Assembly (NCBI GenBank): GCA_016795145.1
Contig: JAEUII010000324.1
Location: forward strand, 1-64,000
DNA from: Planctomycetaceae bacterium
Lineage (GTDB): Bacteria > Planctomycetota > Planctomycetia > Planctomycetales > Planctomycetaceae
Direction: 5' to 3'
Length of the DNA: 64,000 nt
Of this stretch, positions 37,559 through 46,008 are shown piece after piece. The position numbers and the translations under genes are program-made. A model generated the notes under the pieces. It was not told the DNA's origin. It saw nothing but the letters and a program-made list of their open reading frames with translations, and searched no databases. How positions within the stretch are numbered: the stretch's first letter is position 1; every line of letters begins with the position of its first letter.

Positions 37559-37588
37559 AATGGCCGCTTCCCGAAGGAAGCGGCCATT
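37559..37588. terminator. Bidirectional terminator-like hairpin
   Basis: AATGGCCGCTTCC and GGAAGCGGCCATT form a 13-pair stem with a CGAA loop. It lies between two convergent genes and has short A/T tracts on both sides. Confidence 0.8.
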
Positions 37589-37657
37589 ATGAACGGTGCT
37601 GAGACTCAGTGCTCAGGGATCTTTATCAAGATTCACTACCTCCGTCCGGAAAACGAC

Positions 37658-40168
37658 TTAGAAATCGCCGACTGTTTCTCCACCGTGCATGGTTGCGAGC
37701 GCTTCCAGGACCTCATCGTCAATGTTTTCTGAGATGAACCTGACGGATCCGTCAGCGAATGCAGCCTGAACACCACCGGTGTGAGGTGAGCCGATGCCAT
37801 CCGGACCATTGATGTAAGGCTTCTTGCTGAAGCCTCGAATCGTCGCTTCTCCACCTGCCATGTAGGTTGAGTTTGGCTTCGCAGCATCGATGATCATCAG
37901 TGTGTTCGAGGTTCCATCGGTGATGTCACGAATACTTGTTTCGCGGTCGTAACCAAAGATCCCTGCCTTCTCGTCATCCTTGTCCAGCATAGCAGCGTCA
38001 GGTCCGATCCCAGCCACGCCAACGTAGTCGCTGGATGATGGGTTCTCTCTGTTGTTCGGCTGACTTGGGTTTTGGAAGGACGGGATCGCTGTCTGCACGG
38101 CCTGAGCATTCGCGTCAGCTGCCCAGCCCGCTTTCTGGTCGATAGCTTCGTAAAGTGCGGCCTGCTCAATGAAAGGCAGGATTGAAACATACCAGCTCAG
38201 TCGTTCTTCCGGTTTCAGATCGTCATTCTCAATCGTACCCCGAGGAAAATGGCTGTAGACATCGTGATAGTTGTGAAGTGCGAGCGCCTGCTGCTTGAGG
38301 TTGTTCTTTGACTGAGTGCGTCGAGCAGCTTCGCGGGCCTGTTGTACCGCTGGCAGCAACAGAGCGACCATGATCGGCAAAGCAGCGGTGGTTGAAACGT
38401 TTCCCGCCGGATTCGTTGGAACAGACTGTCGGGACAAAGAAGCGATCCCGTTCTCAGTATTGAATCCAACTTTCACGTTGGGAAACATCGGATCAGTGAT
38501 GGATTCCAGAGCTGGCAGGTCTTCGACTCCAAATGGAAGTTCCATTTCGCCGCGGCCCATCGCCGGCAACTGTTGCTGCAGCAGAGTCAATGCCATGGGT
38601 GCATAGGTCATCAACTGCTGATAACCCGGTGCAGGGTCTGCCACCGTCAGAGAAGTGAATTCCTTCGGAAGTTCAGCGAGTGCTGCAGACACTTTCTCGT
38701 CAGGCTTCCATGAAGCACCTTTGCCGGATTCACGCTGCACAAACGACTGAATTGCCCCCGGTGTGATGCTGGCAACAATCCATTTGTCCGTCACCAGGAT
38801 CGTCGGAACGATTGGAACATCGCGAATCTGAATCGAAAACGTATCACGTCCATCTTTGGTCGTGTGACGCACTGTGAATTCGTCTGCTCTGTCCTGCTGT
38901 TCTGCAAGGTTCGTGATTTGCTCAATGGCCTTCAGGACAAGGCTCTTGTCTTTCACGCTGCCTGCAATCGCCGGGGAGAATCCAATCGGAATCGGCAACG
39001 CTGCCGGATCGGCCCAGGCACACCACACGTCACCGAAGCCGCTCAGAAAATCGTCCCGAATATCGCCGCCAAGGGTTTGTCCAATCGCTCCAAGAGCCAT
39101 ATCCAGGTTGGCTTCATTATTTGGTTCAATCTTCTGAATCATGCTGCGGGCGACATCAATGACCGTATCCCACGCCTTCACTGTGTCGAATGTGAATGCC
39201 ATGAACCCGGTTGTGTTCTTTGGAAGTGGCGGCAGCTCGCTCAGTGCCATGGAACGCTGTTGCATCAATGCCGCGAGACCTTCGAGTGGTCCGGAAGCGT
39301 CCACATGCATTTCGCTCCAGGTCACTTCACCCTTGTAGCCGCCCTGAATCGTCAGCTGACGAATGTTGTGCACGCCAAATTGTTTCGCCAGATCAAACAC
39401 TGTCATCTCTTCGCCCGAAGGAGTAGGCGGCAGAGGTTGAGAACCAAATTGATCCATCAATACCCCCGAGTTGATCCACATAAATGAATCAACAGTCCAC
39501 TTTGAAGAATTGCGAAGCGACTTCCAGAGTTCTGAAGTTGTCACGTTGGGCGTTTTGCCAGTGGCTGTTGCCAACACTTGTTCGCTGGCCTTCATTCCAG
39601 TGGCAATAACAAGGTGTCCGGATTCATCCCACCAGCTGACTTCCACGCCCGGAATTTCAGTGGTGACCGTGGAAATCTCACGGCCACTGAGGCTGGTCTT
39701 TGCTACCGGATGTCCTTCTCGCTCAGCGGCCTTAACAACCTCTGACTGCAGAACTTCCATAAACTGTGCGGCATTGTGGAGCACCAGGACGCCATACGGC
39801 GACATCTCCTGGCCATTGCCTGAAACAGCTACGCCGAGCGAAATGCCGTTTGACCGCACATGCTCAATGGCGGATCTGGCGATCTTACCCGCTTCGTCAC
39901 CAGCCATAGAGACGAAGAACTGGCCGAGGTCGAGGATGCGAGGAACCAAACCGGATTCTTCCAGTGACTTCCAGGCGGCCGTCTCTTTCAATCCTTCAAG
40001 ATGTGCGTCTGATCCATCAAAGCGAGCCAGAACGACACTGCTGGCTGGCAAGAGTGTCTCCGGAGCAACGCTGGACTTTGTTTTGGCAGCGGATTCATCC
40101 GCCCCGCTTAGCCAGTTGAGTGAGAACGCCGCTGCAAGAAGGCAGAGGCACGGCATGACATACTTCAT
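37658..40168 (-). CDS. Exported DUF1559 fusion protein without prepilin signal
   Basis: The 836-residue product starts at ATG 40168 with AAGGAG 6 bases upstream and a signal peptide (about 1-22). Residues about 30-590 are a repetitive alpha/beta region resembling DUF3352-type proteins (SSVVLARFDGSDAHLEGL; KDTLT-like blocks), unusual in this context. From about 600 a DUF1559 (SBP_bac_10) module follows: MVALLLPAVQQAREAARRTQSKNNLKQQALALHNYHD, then FPRG, with the typical DGTSNTLMIIDAA and GGVQAAFADGSVRFISENID near the end. In ordinary DUF1559 proteins this module is the N-terminus with a type IV pilin-like prepilin signal; here the signal is replaced by the upstream domain. Confidence 0.85.
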   Translation of the reverse strand: MKYVMPCLCLLAAAFSLNWLSGADESAAKTKSSVAPETLLPASSVVLARFDGSDAHLEGLKETAAWKSLEESGLVPRILDLGQFFVSMAGDEAGKIARSAIEHVRSNGISLGVAVSGNGQEMSPYGVLVLHNAAQFMEVLQSEVVKAAEREGHPVAKTSLSGREISTVTTEIPGVEVSWWDESGHLVIATGMKASEQVLATATGKTPNVTTSELWKSLRNSSKWTVDSFMWINSGVLMDQFGSQPLPPTPSGEEMTVFDLAKQFGVHNIRQLTIQGGYKGEVTWSEMHVDASGPLEGLAALMQQRSMALSELPPLPKNTTGFMAFTFDTVKAWDTVIDVARSMIQKIEPNNEANLDMALGAIGQTLGGDIRDDFLSGFGDVWCAWADPAALPIPIGFSPAIAGSVKDKSLVLKAIEQITNLAEQQDRADEFTVRHTTKDGRDTFSIQIRDVPIVPTILVTDKWIVASITPGAIQSFVQRESGKGASWKPDEKVSAALAELPKEFTSLTVADPAPGYQQLMTYAPMALTLLQQQLPAMGRGEMELPFGVEDLPALESITDPMFPNVKVGFNTENGIASLSRQSVPTNPAGNVSTTAALPIMVALLLPAVQQAREAARRTQSKNNLKQQALALHNYHDVYSHFPRGTIENDDLKPEERLSWYVSILPFIEQAALYEAIDQKAGWAADANAQAVQTAIPSFQNPSQPNNRENPSSSDYVGVAGIGPDAAMLDKDDEKAGIFGYDRETSIRDITDGTSNTLMIIDAAKPNSTYMAGGEATIRGFSKKPYINGPDGIGSPHTGGVQAAFADGSVRFISENIDDEVLEALATMHGGETVGDF

Positions 40169-40655
40169 TTGATACTCCTTTTCCGAGATCCCACGCGGCG
40201 AGGCTTTCAGCGGATGGACACCACCAGACTGATCAGACTCCCTCTGCCGGGGGTGGCAATAACGGACCCTACATCAGCACTACAGGATTGAGAAGCGTCC
40301 GCCCGACAAATGTCGGCTTGAGCGTATGGCATTCGGCGTCCACGATAGAAACCCCGAATGAACGGAACGGCTCAAGTGGTGTGTTGTCGCAAACCAGATG
40401 CAACATCAGCGAATCGCAGTGATAACCGACGACAGAAAATATGTCTGACAAAAATTCAACGCATCGAATACCGTCGCAAATTGAGCTTTTCCCTGTGAGT
40501 TGCCACCGCCCTCCGTGTGATTCCTGGTGATCCTGGGGCGATGAGTTTTCGATCGTCGTGTCTCGGCGTAAAATGCTGTCGGAGTGCGATTCTGGCATTC
40601 CACAACACGCTGATTCCTCCGCACCCTGCGATTTTGTGAACCTGGATATTTCGTC
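40169..40655. other. Intergenic stretch upstream of dnaE
   Basis: About 490 bases between two divergent genes. A minus-strand open frame covers most of it but extends into dnaE and has no clear start. A small hairpin (CCGACA / TGTCGG, 40303-40316) is present. I see nothing else. dnaE and the DUF1559 gene must have promoters here. Confidence 0.4.
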
Positions 40656-43600
40656 ATGGCTGACCCTGCTCCTGTTGCTGCGCATGATCCTGCTACCTGC
40701 ACGCGGCCGTTTTGTCACCTGCACTGCCATACTCATTACAGTCTTCTGGACGGCGTGAATCGCATTCCGGATCTGGTGCAGCACGTGAAGGCGAATGGAA
40801 TGAACTCCATTGCTATCACAGACCACGGCAATCTCTACGGCGCGATTGAGTTCTACAATGCGTGCAAGTACGGCGGGGTCAAGCCGATCCTTGGCTACGA
40901 GGCCTACGTGGCTCCCGGTCTTCGAACGGACCGCAGTGCCAGCCGACAGAAGGAAGCGGCGTCTCACCTGACACTTCTGGCCATGAACCGCAAGGGGTTT
41001 GACAATCTCATTCGCATGTCGTCTTCCGCGTATCTGGATGGCTTTTACTACAAGCCGCGAATCGACCGAGGACTGCTGGAAGAGTGCAATGAGGGAATCA
41101 TCTGTCTCTCCGGATGTGCGTCGTCCGATCTGTCACGCCTTCTTCTGGCGGACAATCAGGACGAGGCAAAGAAGCTGGTCGAGTGGTTCGTGCGAGTCTT
41201 CGGTGATCGCTTCTACATGGAGATTCAAAACTCCGGGTTCGAAATTCAGCGACAGTGCCTTGAGCTGACCGTTGATCTGGCGAATCGAATGGGACTGCCG
41301 CTGGTCGCGACGAACGATGCTCACTACCTGACTCAGGCCGATGCCAAGGTGCAGGATGTGATGCTCTGCGTGAATACTCGTACGACCATCGACGACGAAA
41401 AACGCATGAAGATGGAGCACGACGGGCTCCATGTGTGTACGCCGGATGAGATGTACACGCGCTTCCCTGGACTCGATCACGCTGTGGCTCGGTCGCAGGA
41501 AATCGCGGACCGTGTTGACATCCAGCTTGGTGATCGAAAACTCTACCCGGTCTTTCGTCCGCCGGATCAGAAGACCGACATCCAGTACCTGAAGGATCTT
41601 TGCCAGGAACGCATGCACGAGCGTTATGGCGATGAACTGACTCCTCAGCACTGGAAGCGACTTGAGTATGAACTGAGCGTCATTGAATCGAAAGGGTACG
41701 CGAGCTACTTCCTGATCGTCTGGGACTTCGTCGAGTTTGCTCGCCGCAATGGAATTCCGTGTGGTGCGAGAGGTTCTGCGTGCGGAGCCATCGTGGCGTA
41801 TCTGCTTCGACTGGGCGATGTCTGCCCGCTGAAGTACGACCTGCTGTTCGAACGATTCCTTGACCCAAGCCGAAACGAGCCGCCCGATATCGACATCGAC
41901 TTCTGCCGTGATCGTCGGCAGATGGTGATTGACTATACAAAACAGAAGTACGGCGAACGCAACGTCGCACAGATTGGAACGTATGGAACTCTGAAGGCCA
42001 AGAACGCCATCCGCGACGTTGGCCGAGCACTCAATGTGCCTCTCGCGCGAGTCAACGAGCTGGCGAAGATGGTTCCGGATACGCTCAACATCAAGCTGAA
42101 AGATGCGATCGATGAGAGTGCGGATCTGAAGGCGGCGTATGACACGGATCCGACGGCGAAGAAGCTGCTGGACTTCGCGATTGCCGTTGAAGGTCTGGCG
42201 CGTTCGGCGGGAACTCACGCGGCAGGCGTCGTGATCGCGGATGTTCCGCTGGATACCGTTCTGCCTCTGCAGACGATCACCGGCAAGGAAGACATCATTA
42301 CTCAGTGGGACGGACCGACTGTCGAAAAGGTCGGCCTGCTGAAAATGGACTTCCTCGGTCTTCGAAACCTGACGATTCTTGACAAGTCAGTTCAGAACGT
42401 AAAACGCAGCCATCCGGACTTCGACCTGGAGCATGTGAAGAACAACCTCACCGATGCTCGCACCTTCGCGCTGCTGCAGCGAGGTGAAACGAAGGGTGTG
42501 TTCCAGCTGGAATCCGGCGGGATGCGAGACCTTCTGACCAAGATGAAGCCGGACTGCTTCGCGGACATCATCGCGACGTCGGCGCTGTATCGACCAGGTC
42601 CGCTGGAAGGCGGGATGGTCATGGAATACGTCGACGTGAAGCACGGACGTAAGCCGCCTCGCAAAGTGCATCCTCTGGTGGACCAGGTTCTGGAAGAGAC
42701 CTACGGCGTGATGGTCTACCAGGAACAGGTGATGCGCATTTTGAATCGCGTGGGCAACATCGAACTGTCCAAAGCGTATAAGTGCATTAAGGCGATCAGC
42801 AAGAAGCAGGAGAAAGTGATTCAGGGCTTCCATGCGGACTACATCGCGGGAGCGGTTTCGAACGGAATTGCGGAGCAGGTCGCACAGGAACTCTGGAACC
42901 TGATCGTTGCGTTTGCCGGGTACGGCTTCAACAAATCACACTCGACGGCATACGGACTGATTGCCTACGAAACGGCCTATCTGAAGGCTCATTATCCGGT
43001 CGAATTCATGGCGGCTCTGCTGAGCTGCGAAATGGAAAGCACCGAGCGAATCAGCGAACACATCGATGATGCTCGCCGAATGAAGATTGAGATTCTGGCG
43101 CCGAACATCAATCAGTCGGAAGTGGATTTCGGCATCCTCGACGGCAAAATCACATTCGGCCTGGCAGCGTTGAAGGGCGTCGGCGAAAACGCGGTGAGGG
43201 CCATCGTCGAAGAACGCATAGCGAATGGTCCGTATCGCGACATCTTCAATCTGACGGAACGAGTCGATCCGAAGATTCTGACCAAGTCCATGCTGGAAAC
43301 ACTGATCAAGGCCGGTGTGCTCGATGGTCTGCCGGGAACACGAGCCCAGCAGACGGCTGTCGTCGAACGGGCGGTTCAATCTGCCTTGTCGAAGCAGAAG
43401 GATAAGGCGCGAGGCCAGAAGAGCCTGTTCGGTGGAGATGATGAGGAAGAGACGGACGATACGGGTGCACCAGTTTCGACTGGCTTGCCCGATGTTCCAG
43501 ACTGGACTCATTCGCAGAAGCTGGCGTTCGAAAAAGAAACAATCGGTTTCTATCTGACATCTCATCCGCTGACTCAGCATTCACGCCGAGTCGAACGGTA

Positions 43601-44285
43601 TGCTCAAAATCGCAATGCCGAGCTGGCGGAAATGGAAGACGGGACTCAGGTTGTCGTTGGCGGCATGATTTCGTCGATCAAGCTGGCCACGGCCAAGAAG
43701 TCCAGCCGCAACGGACATACTCGGTATGCCAACTTCGACCTGGAAGATCCATCGGGGATCATTCGATGCATTGCCTGGCCTGAAGACTATGCTCGCTATG
43801 AAGAGCAGATCAAAGCCGAGAACGTGATCATCGTAGCGGGCAAAGTGGATCGCCGCAGCCGCGAACCGAACCTTGTTGTGAACCGAATCTACACACTGGA
43901 TCAGGCCGACAAGGAGTTTACTTCTCAGGTCGCCATCAAGTTTGAAACGGGCATGCACTCGCCGGAAGATGTGGATCGAGTTCGCGTACTGCTCAGCAAG
44001 TATCCGGGTTCGACGGACGTCATTCTGGTTGTCGACTCGTGGGCAGACGCTGTCAAAAAGAACGGCAACGGCCACCACGGAAATGGAACTGGAAGCAGCA
44101 GCGCGGCGGAAGGCGAAGACAAAGGGGCTCAACGGCTTCGCTACATTCTGACGACCGGCAGTGACTGCAAAGTCAACATCGGTCCGGAATTCCTGCAGGC
44201 GCTGGGTGAGACGGTTGGTGAGGCGAACTTTGACCTCAAGACCGCGAAGACTCGACGACCGTCAGGGCAGAGCATTGGACGATAG
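40656..44285 (+). CDS. dnaE: DNA polymerase III alpha subunit (replicative polymerase)
   Basis: The 1209-residue product opens with a PHP domain (CHLHCHTHYSLLDGVNR, then AITDHGNLYGAIEFY). The polymerase core carries GARGSACGAIVAYLLRLGDVCP, the catalytic pair in PPDIDIDFCRDRRQMVIDY and the third aspartate in LLKMDFLGLRNL. A helix-hairpin-helix region (FGLAALKGVGENAVRAIVEERI) and an OB-fold (VVVGGMISSIKLATAKKSSR onward) follow. A Gly/His/Asn/Ser-rich linker separates a short C-terminal domain. This is the DnaE1 arrangement, and it is monocistronic. Confidence 0.97.
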   Translation: MADPAPVAAHDPATCTRPFCHLHCHTHYSLLDGVNRIPDLVQHVKANGMNSIAITDHGNLYGAIEFYNACKYGGVKPILGYEAYVAPGLRTDRSASRQKEAASHLTLLAMNRKGFDNLIRMSSSAYLDGFYYKPRIDRGLLEECNEGIICLSGCASSDLSRLLLADNQDEAKKLVEWFVRVFGDRFYMEIQNSGFEIQRQCLELTVDLANRMGLPLVATNDAHYLTQADAKVQDVMLCVNTRTTIDDEKRMKMEHDGLHVCTPDEMYTRFPGLDHAVARSQEIADRVDIQLGDRKLYPVFRPPDQKTDIQYLKDLCQERMHERYGDELTPQHWKRLEYELSVIESKGYASYFLIVWDFVEFARRNGIPCGARGSACGAIVAYLLRLGDVCPLKYDLLFERFLDPSRNEPPDIDIDFCRDRRQMVIDYTKQKYGERNVAQIGTYGTLKAKNAIRDVGRALNVPLARVNELAKMVPDTLNIKLKDAIDESADLKAAYDTDPTAKKLLDFAIAVEGLARSAGTHAAGVVIADVPLDTVLPLQTITGKEDIITQWDGPTVEKVGLLKMDFLGLRNLTILDKSVQNVKRSHPDFDLEHVKNNLTDARTFALLQRGETKGVFQLESGGMRDLLTKMKPDCFADIIATSALYRPGPLEGGMVMEYVDVKHGRKPPRKVHPLVDQVLEETYGVMVYQEQVMRILNRVGNIELSKAYKCIKAISKKQEKVIQGFHADYIAGAVSNGIAEQVAQELWNLIVAFAGYGFNKSHSTAYGLIAYETAYLKAHYPVEFMAALLSCEMESTERISEHIDDARRMKIEILAPNINQSEVDFGILDGKITFGLAALKGVGENAVRAIVEERIANGPYRDIFNLTERVDPKILTKSMLETLIKAGVLDGLPGTRAQQTAVVERAVQSALSKQKDKARGQKSLFGGDDEEETDDTGAPVSTGLPDVPDWTHSQKLAFEKETIGFYLTSHPLTQHSRRVERYAQNRNAELAEMEDGTQVVVGGMISSIKLATAKKSSRNGHTRYANFDLEDPSGIIRCIAWPEDYARYEEQIKAENVIIVAGKVDRRSREPNLVVNRIYTLDQADKEFTSQVAIKFETGMHSPEDVDRVRVLLSKYPGSTDVILVVDSWADAVKKNGNGHHGNGTGSSSAAEGEDKGAQRLRYILTTGSDCKVNIGPEFLQALGETVGEANFDLKTAKTRRPSGQSIGR

Positions 44286-44316
44286 GCTGTTTGCGATCGC
44301 CCGCGGAGTCACGGAG

Positions 44317-44823
44317 TTAGAACAGATCAACCGTCTTCAAAGTCACCCAGGGCTGGCCACCGGTCTGTTGGATCAGTGCCAGCTGGCGGAACTTGATCGT
44401 CAGTCCATTTGCGAGTGGTCGTAGATTCTGCGGTGAGTTTCCTGCTGCTTTCGGATTGCGTGGATGCGCGAGAGTGATGTGAGCCTTCATCGACTTCGAC
44501 TGCAGCTCAGGGAACAGTCGACAGCGCAACGCCTGAAATTCTGCTAGTTCCGATGCGCAGTGCATCAGGATTCCATGATCGACTGACGGAGACGGACCGG
44601 CAAAGGTCAATTCCAGCGGTGATCGCTGATCGATCGGAAGGTCCAGGCGTGCGGTGAATGTCTCTGGGGAGATCTGAGGCAGTTCATCGTCGCGAACGAG
44701 AGTGACATGCGCGCGGATGAGACTTGCCTGAACCGGATCCACAACAGCGCGAACCGACTCGACAAGCTGTGAGGCAGCTTCAGGCAGGAACAGGGTGATC
44801 TGATGACGGACCTTCTGCATCAT
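44317..44823 (-). CDS. 2'-5' RNA ligase / 2H phosphoesterase family protein
   Basis: The 168-residue product has the two H-x-T-L motifs of the 2H phosphoesterase superfamily, AHVTLV near residue 40 and AHITLAHPRNP near 115-125, in the right order and spacing. In this family the two histidines cleave or form 2',5'- or cyclic phosphodiester bonds of RNA. The actual substrate here is unknown. The ATG at 44823 is followed by a second ATG; neither has a strong binding site. It lies downstream of a terminator and converges with dnaE. Confidence 0.88.
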   Translation of the reverse strand: MMQKVRHQITLFLPEAASQLVESVRAVVDPVQASLIRAHVTLVRDDELPQISPETFTARLDLPIDQRSPLELTFAGPSPSVDHGILMHCASELAEFQALRCRLFPELQSKSMKAHITLAHPRNPKAAGNSPQNLRPLANGLTIKFRQLALIQQTGGQPWVTLKTVDLF

Positions 44824-44840
44824 GGATTTCTGCCAACAAA

Positions 44841-44873
44841 AAAAGCCGTGCAGGAATACTGCACGGCCTTTTT
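44841..44873 (-). terminator. Rho-independent terminator of the response-regulator gene
   Basis: GCCGTGCAG and CTGCACGGC form a nine-pair stem with loop GAATA. On the minus strand, the direction of the regulator gene, it is followed by seven T; on the plus strand it is followed by CTTTTTG. Confidence 0.9.
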
Positions 44874-44895
44874 GAATTTGTGATCGTGACCGAAA

Positions 44896-45600
44896 TCACT
44901 CAGTGCCATGTTCTTCATTGTAGGCGAAGCACATGCGAATCAGATGAGAGACATTGTCGGCTCGCATCTTGTCGTTGATTCGTGCACGATGAGCTTCGAC
45001 CGTCTTGGTGCTGACACCAAGTTCTGCCGCGATCTCACGGCTGGAAAGACCTTCGACCACATGATCAAGAACCTGACGTTCGCGACCTGTCAGCCGGTTG
45101 ATGCTTTCTTCGGTGTCTTCCAGTTCGTCTTCCAGAACTTCTGCGTCAACGTCGTAGTAGAACGCATAGGCACGACCGACAGCCTGGATCAGGTCTTCGA
45201 CCTTCACTGGCTTGCACAGGAAGTCGAACGCGCCGTTCTTCATTGCACGGACCGCCATTGGAACGTCGGCATGACCTGAGATCATCACGATCGGCAGTTC
45301 AAAACCTTCTTCGTTCAGCTTGTCCTGCAGTTCCATGCCCGACATTCCAGGCAGACGCAGGTCCAGAATCAGCACGCCCGGGACCGGGTCGCGGTAGTCG
45401 CGGTAGAATTCCATTGCTGTCATGTAGTCACGGACAGCAATCTTCTGCTCGTTCAAAGCTTCAACAAGAGATGCTCGGACGGCCTGATCGTCTTCAACAA
45501 GAAAGACGGTAAATGGACGTCGCTTCTTTGACTGTTCGAACTCTGTCTGTGGCGGAGCCTTTTTCTCGGATCGCCTCAGTCCTCGTCGTTTGCGCTGCAT
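44896..45600 (-). CDS. FixJ/NarL-type response regulator (REC + LuxR HTH)
   Basis: The ATG at 45600 follows GGAGG by 8 bases and gives 234 residues. After a basic N-terminal extension of about 30 residues come a receiver domain (TVFLVEDDQAVRASL, phospho-acceptor Asp in GVLILDLRLPGMSG, switch Thr/Ser in VMISGHADVPMAVRAMKNGAFDFLCKP) and a LuxR helix-turn-helix (LTGRERQVLDHVVEGLSSREIAAELGVSTKTVEAHR). All receiver residues are intact. No histidine kinase is in the window, so it is an orphan regulator; targets are unknown. Confidence 0.92.
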   Translation of the reverse strand: MQRKRRGLRRSEKKAPPQTEFEQSKKRRPFTVFLVEDDQAVRASLVEALNEQKIAVRDYMTAMEFYRDYRDPVPGVLILDLRLPGMSGMELQDKLNEEGFELPIVMISGHADVPMAVRAMKNGAFDFLCKPVKVEDLIQAVGRAYAFYYDVDAEVLEDELEDTEESINRLTGRERQVLDHVVEGLSSREIAAELGVSTKTVEAHRARINDKMRADNVSHLIRMCFAYNEEHGTE

Positions 45601-46008
45601 GAATACTTCCTCCGAAAGATAACCTCCCTGCGAAAATGAACGAGGGAATCCTTTCCTATTGTAACTCCAAACCACCCGGCTCAAGGTAGGAGTTCTAGTG
45701 TGGGCGGGAAATACCTCCCATACTGACTGTCCGTCGGCAGGTGATCCGATCGATCCTCCGCAACTTCCGGGAACACGTTCGTCCTGAACGTTCTCAGATG
45801 AGACGAGAAAGGAGACCAGATCTCACCCGATAAGGCGAACGTTGTATAAGAGAAGTTCCAAACCGTTCCACCGTCCGTCAGTGTTATTTGAAAATTCCAA
45901 GAAACAACTGAAGTTGATGGGAACAACCCCACCCGACCCTGAAGGTTGTATGAAGGTCCGGGAGATTTTCCATCATGATCCACGCAAAAGTGTTCTACTT
46001 TGGCGACA
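45601..46008. other. Intergenic region upstream of the response regulator
   Basis: About 410 bases. It holds the regulator's ribosome binding site and some weak inverted repeats. No coding frame with a usable start and no strong terminator was seen at the end of the PHP-protein gene. Confidence 0.35.

Noticed and set aside
40303-40316. Small hairpin CCGACA/TGTCGG as a terminator
   Set aside because: Stem of six pairs with a two-base loop and no T tract; too weak to call.
40269-40967. 232-codon minus-strand frame upstream of dnaE
   Set aside because: It overlaps the 5' end of dnaE, has no ribosome binding site and an unnatural composition. The last 60 residues look slightly more protein-like, but not enough to call a gene.
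41133-42218. 361-codon minus-strand frame inside dnaE
   Set aside because: It is the opposite strand of the well-supported polymerase gene.
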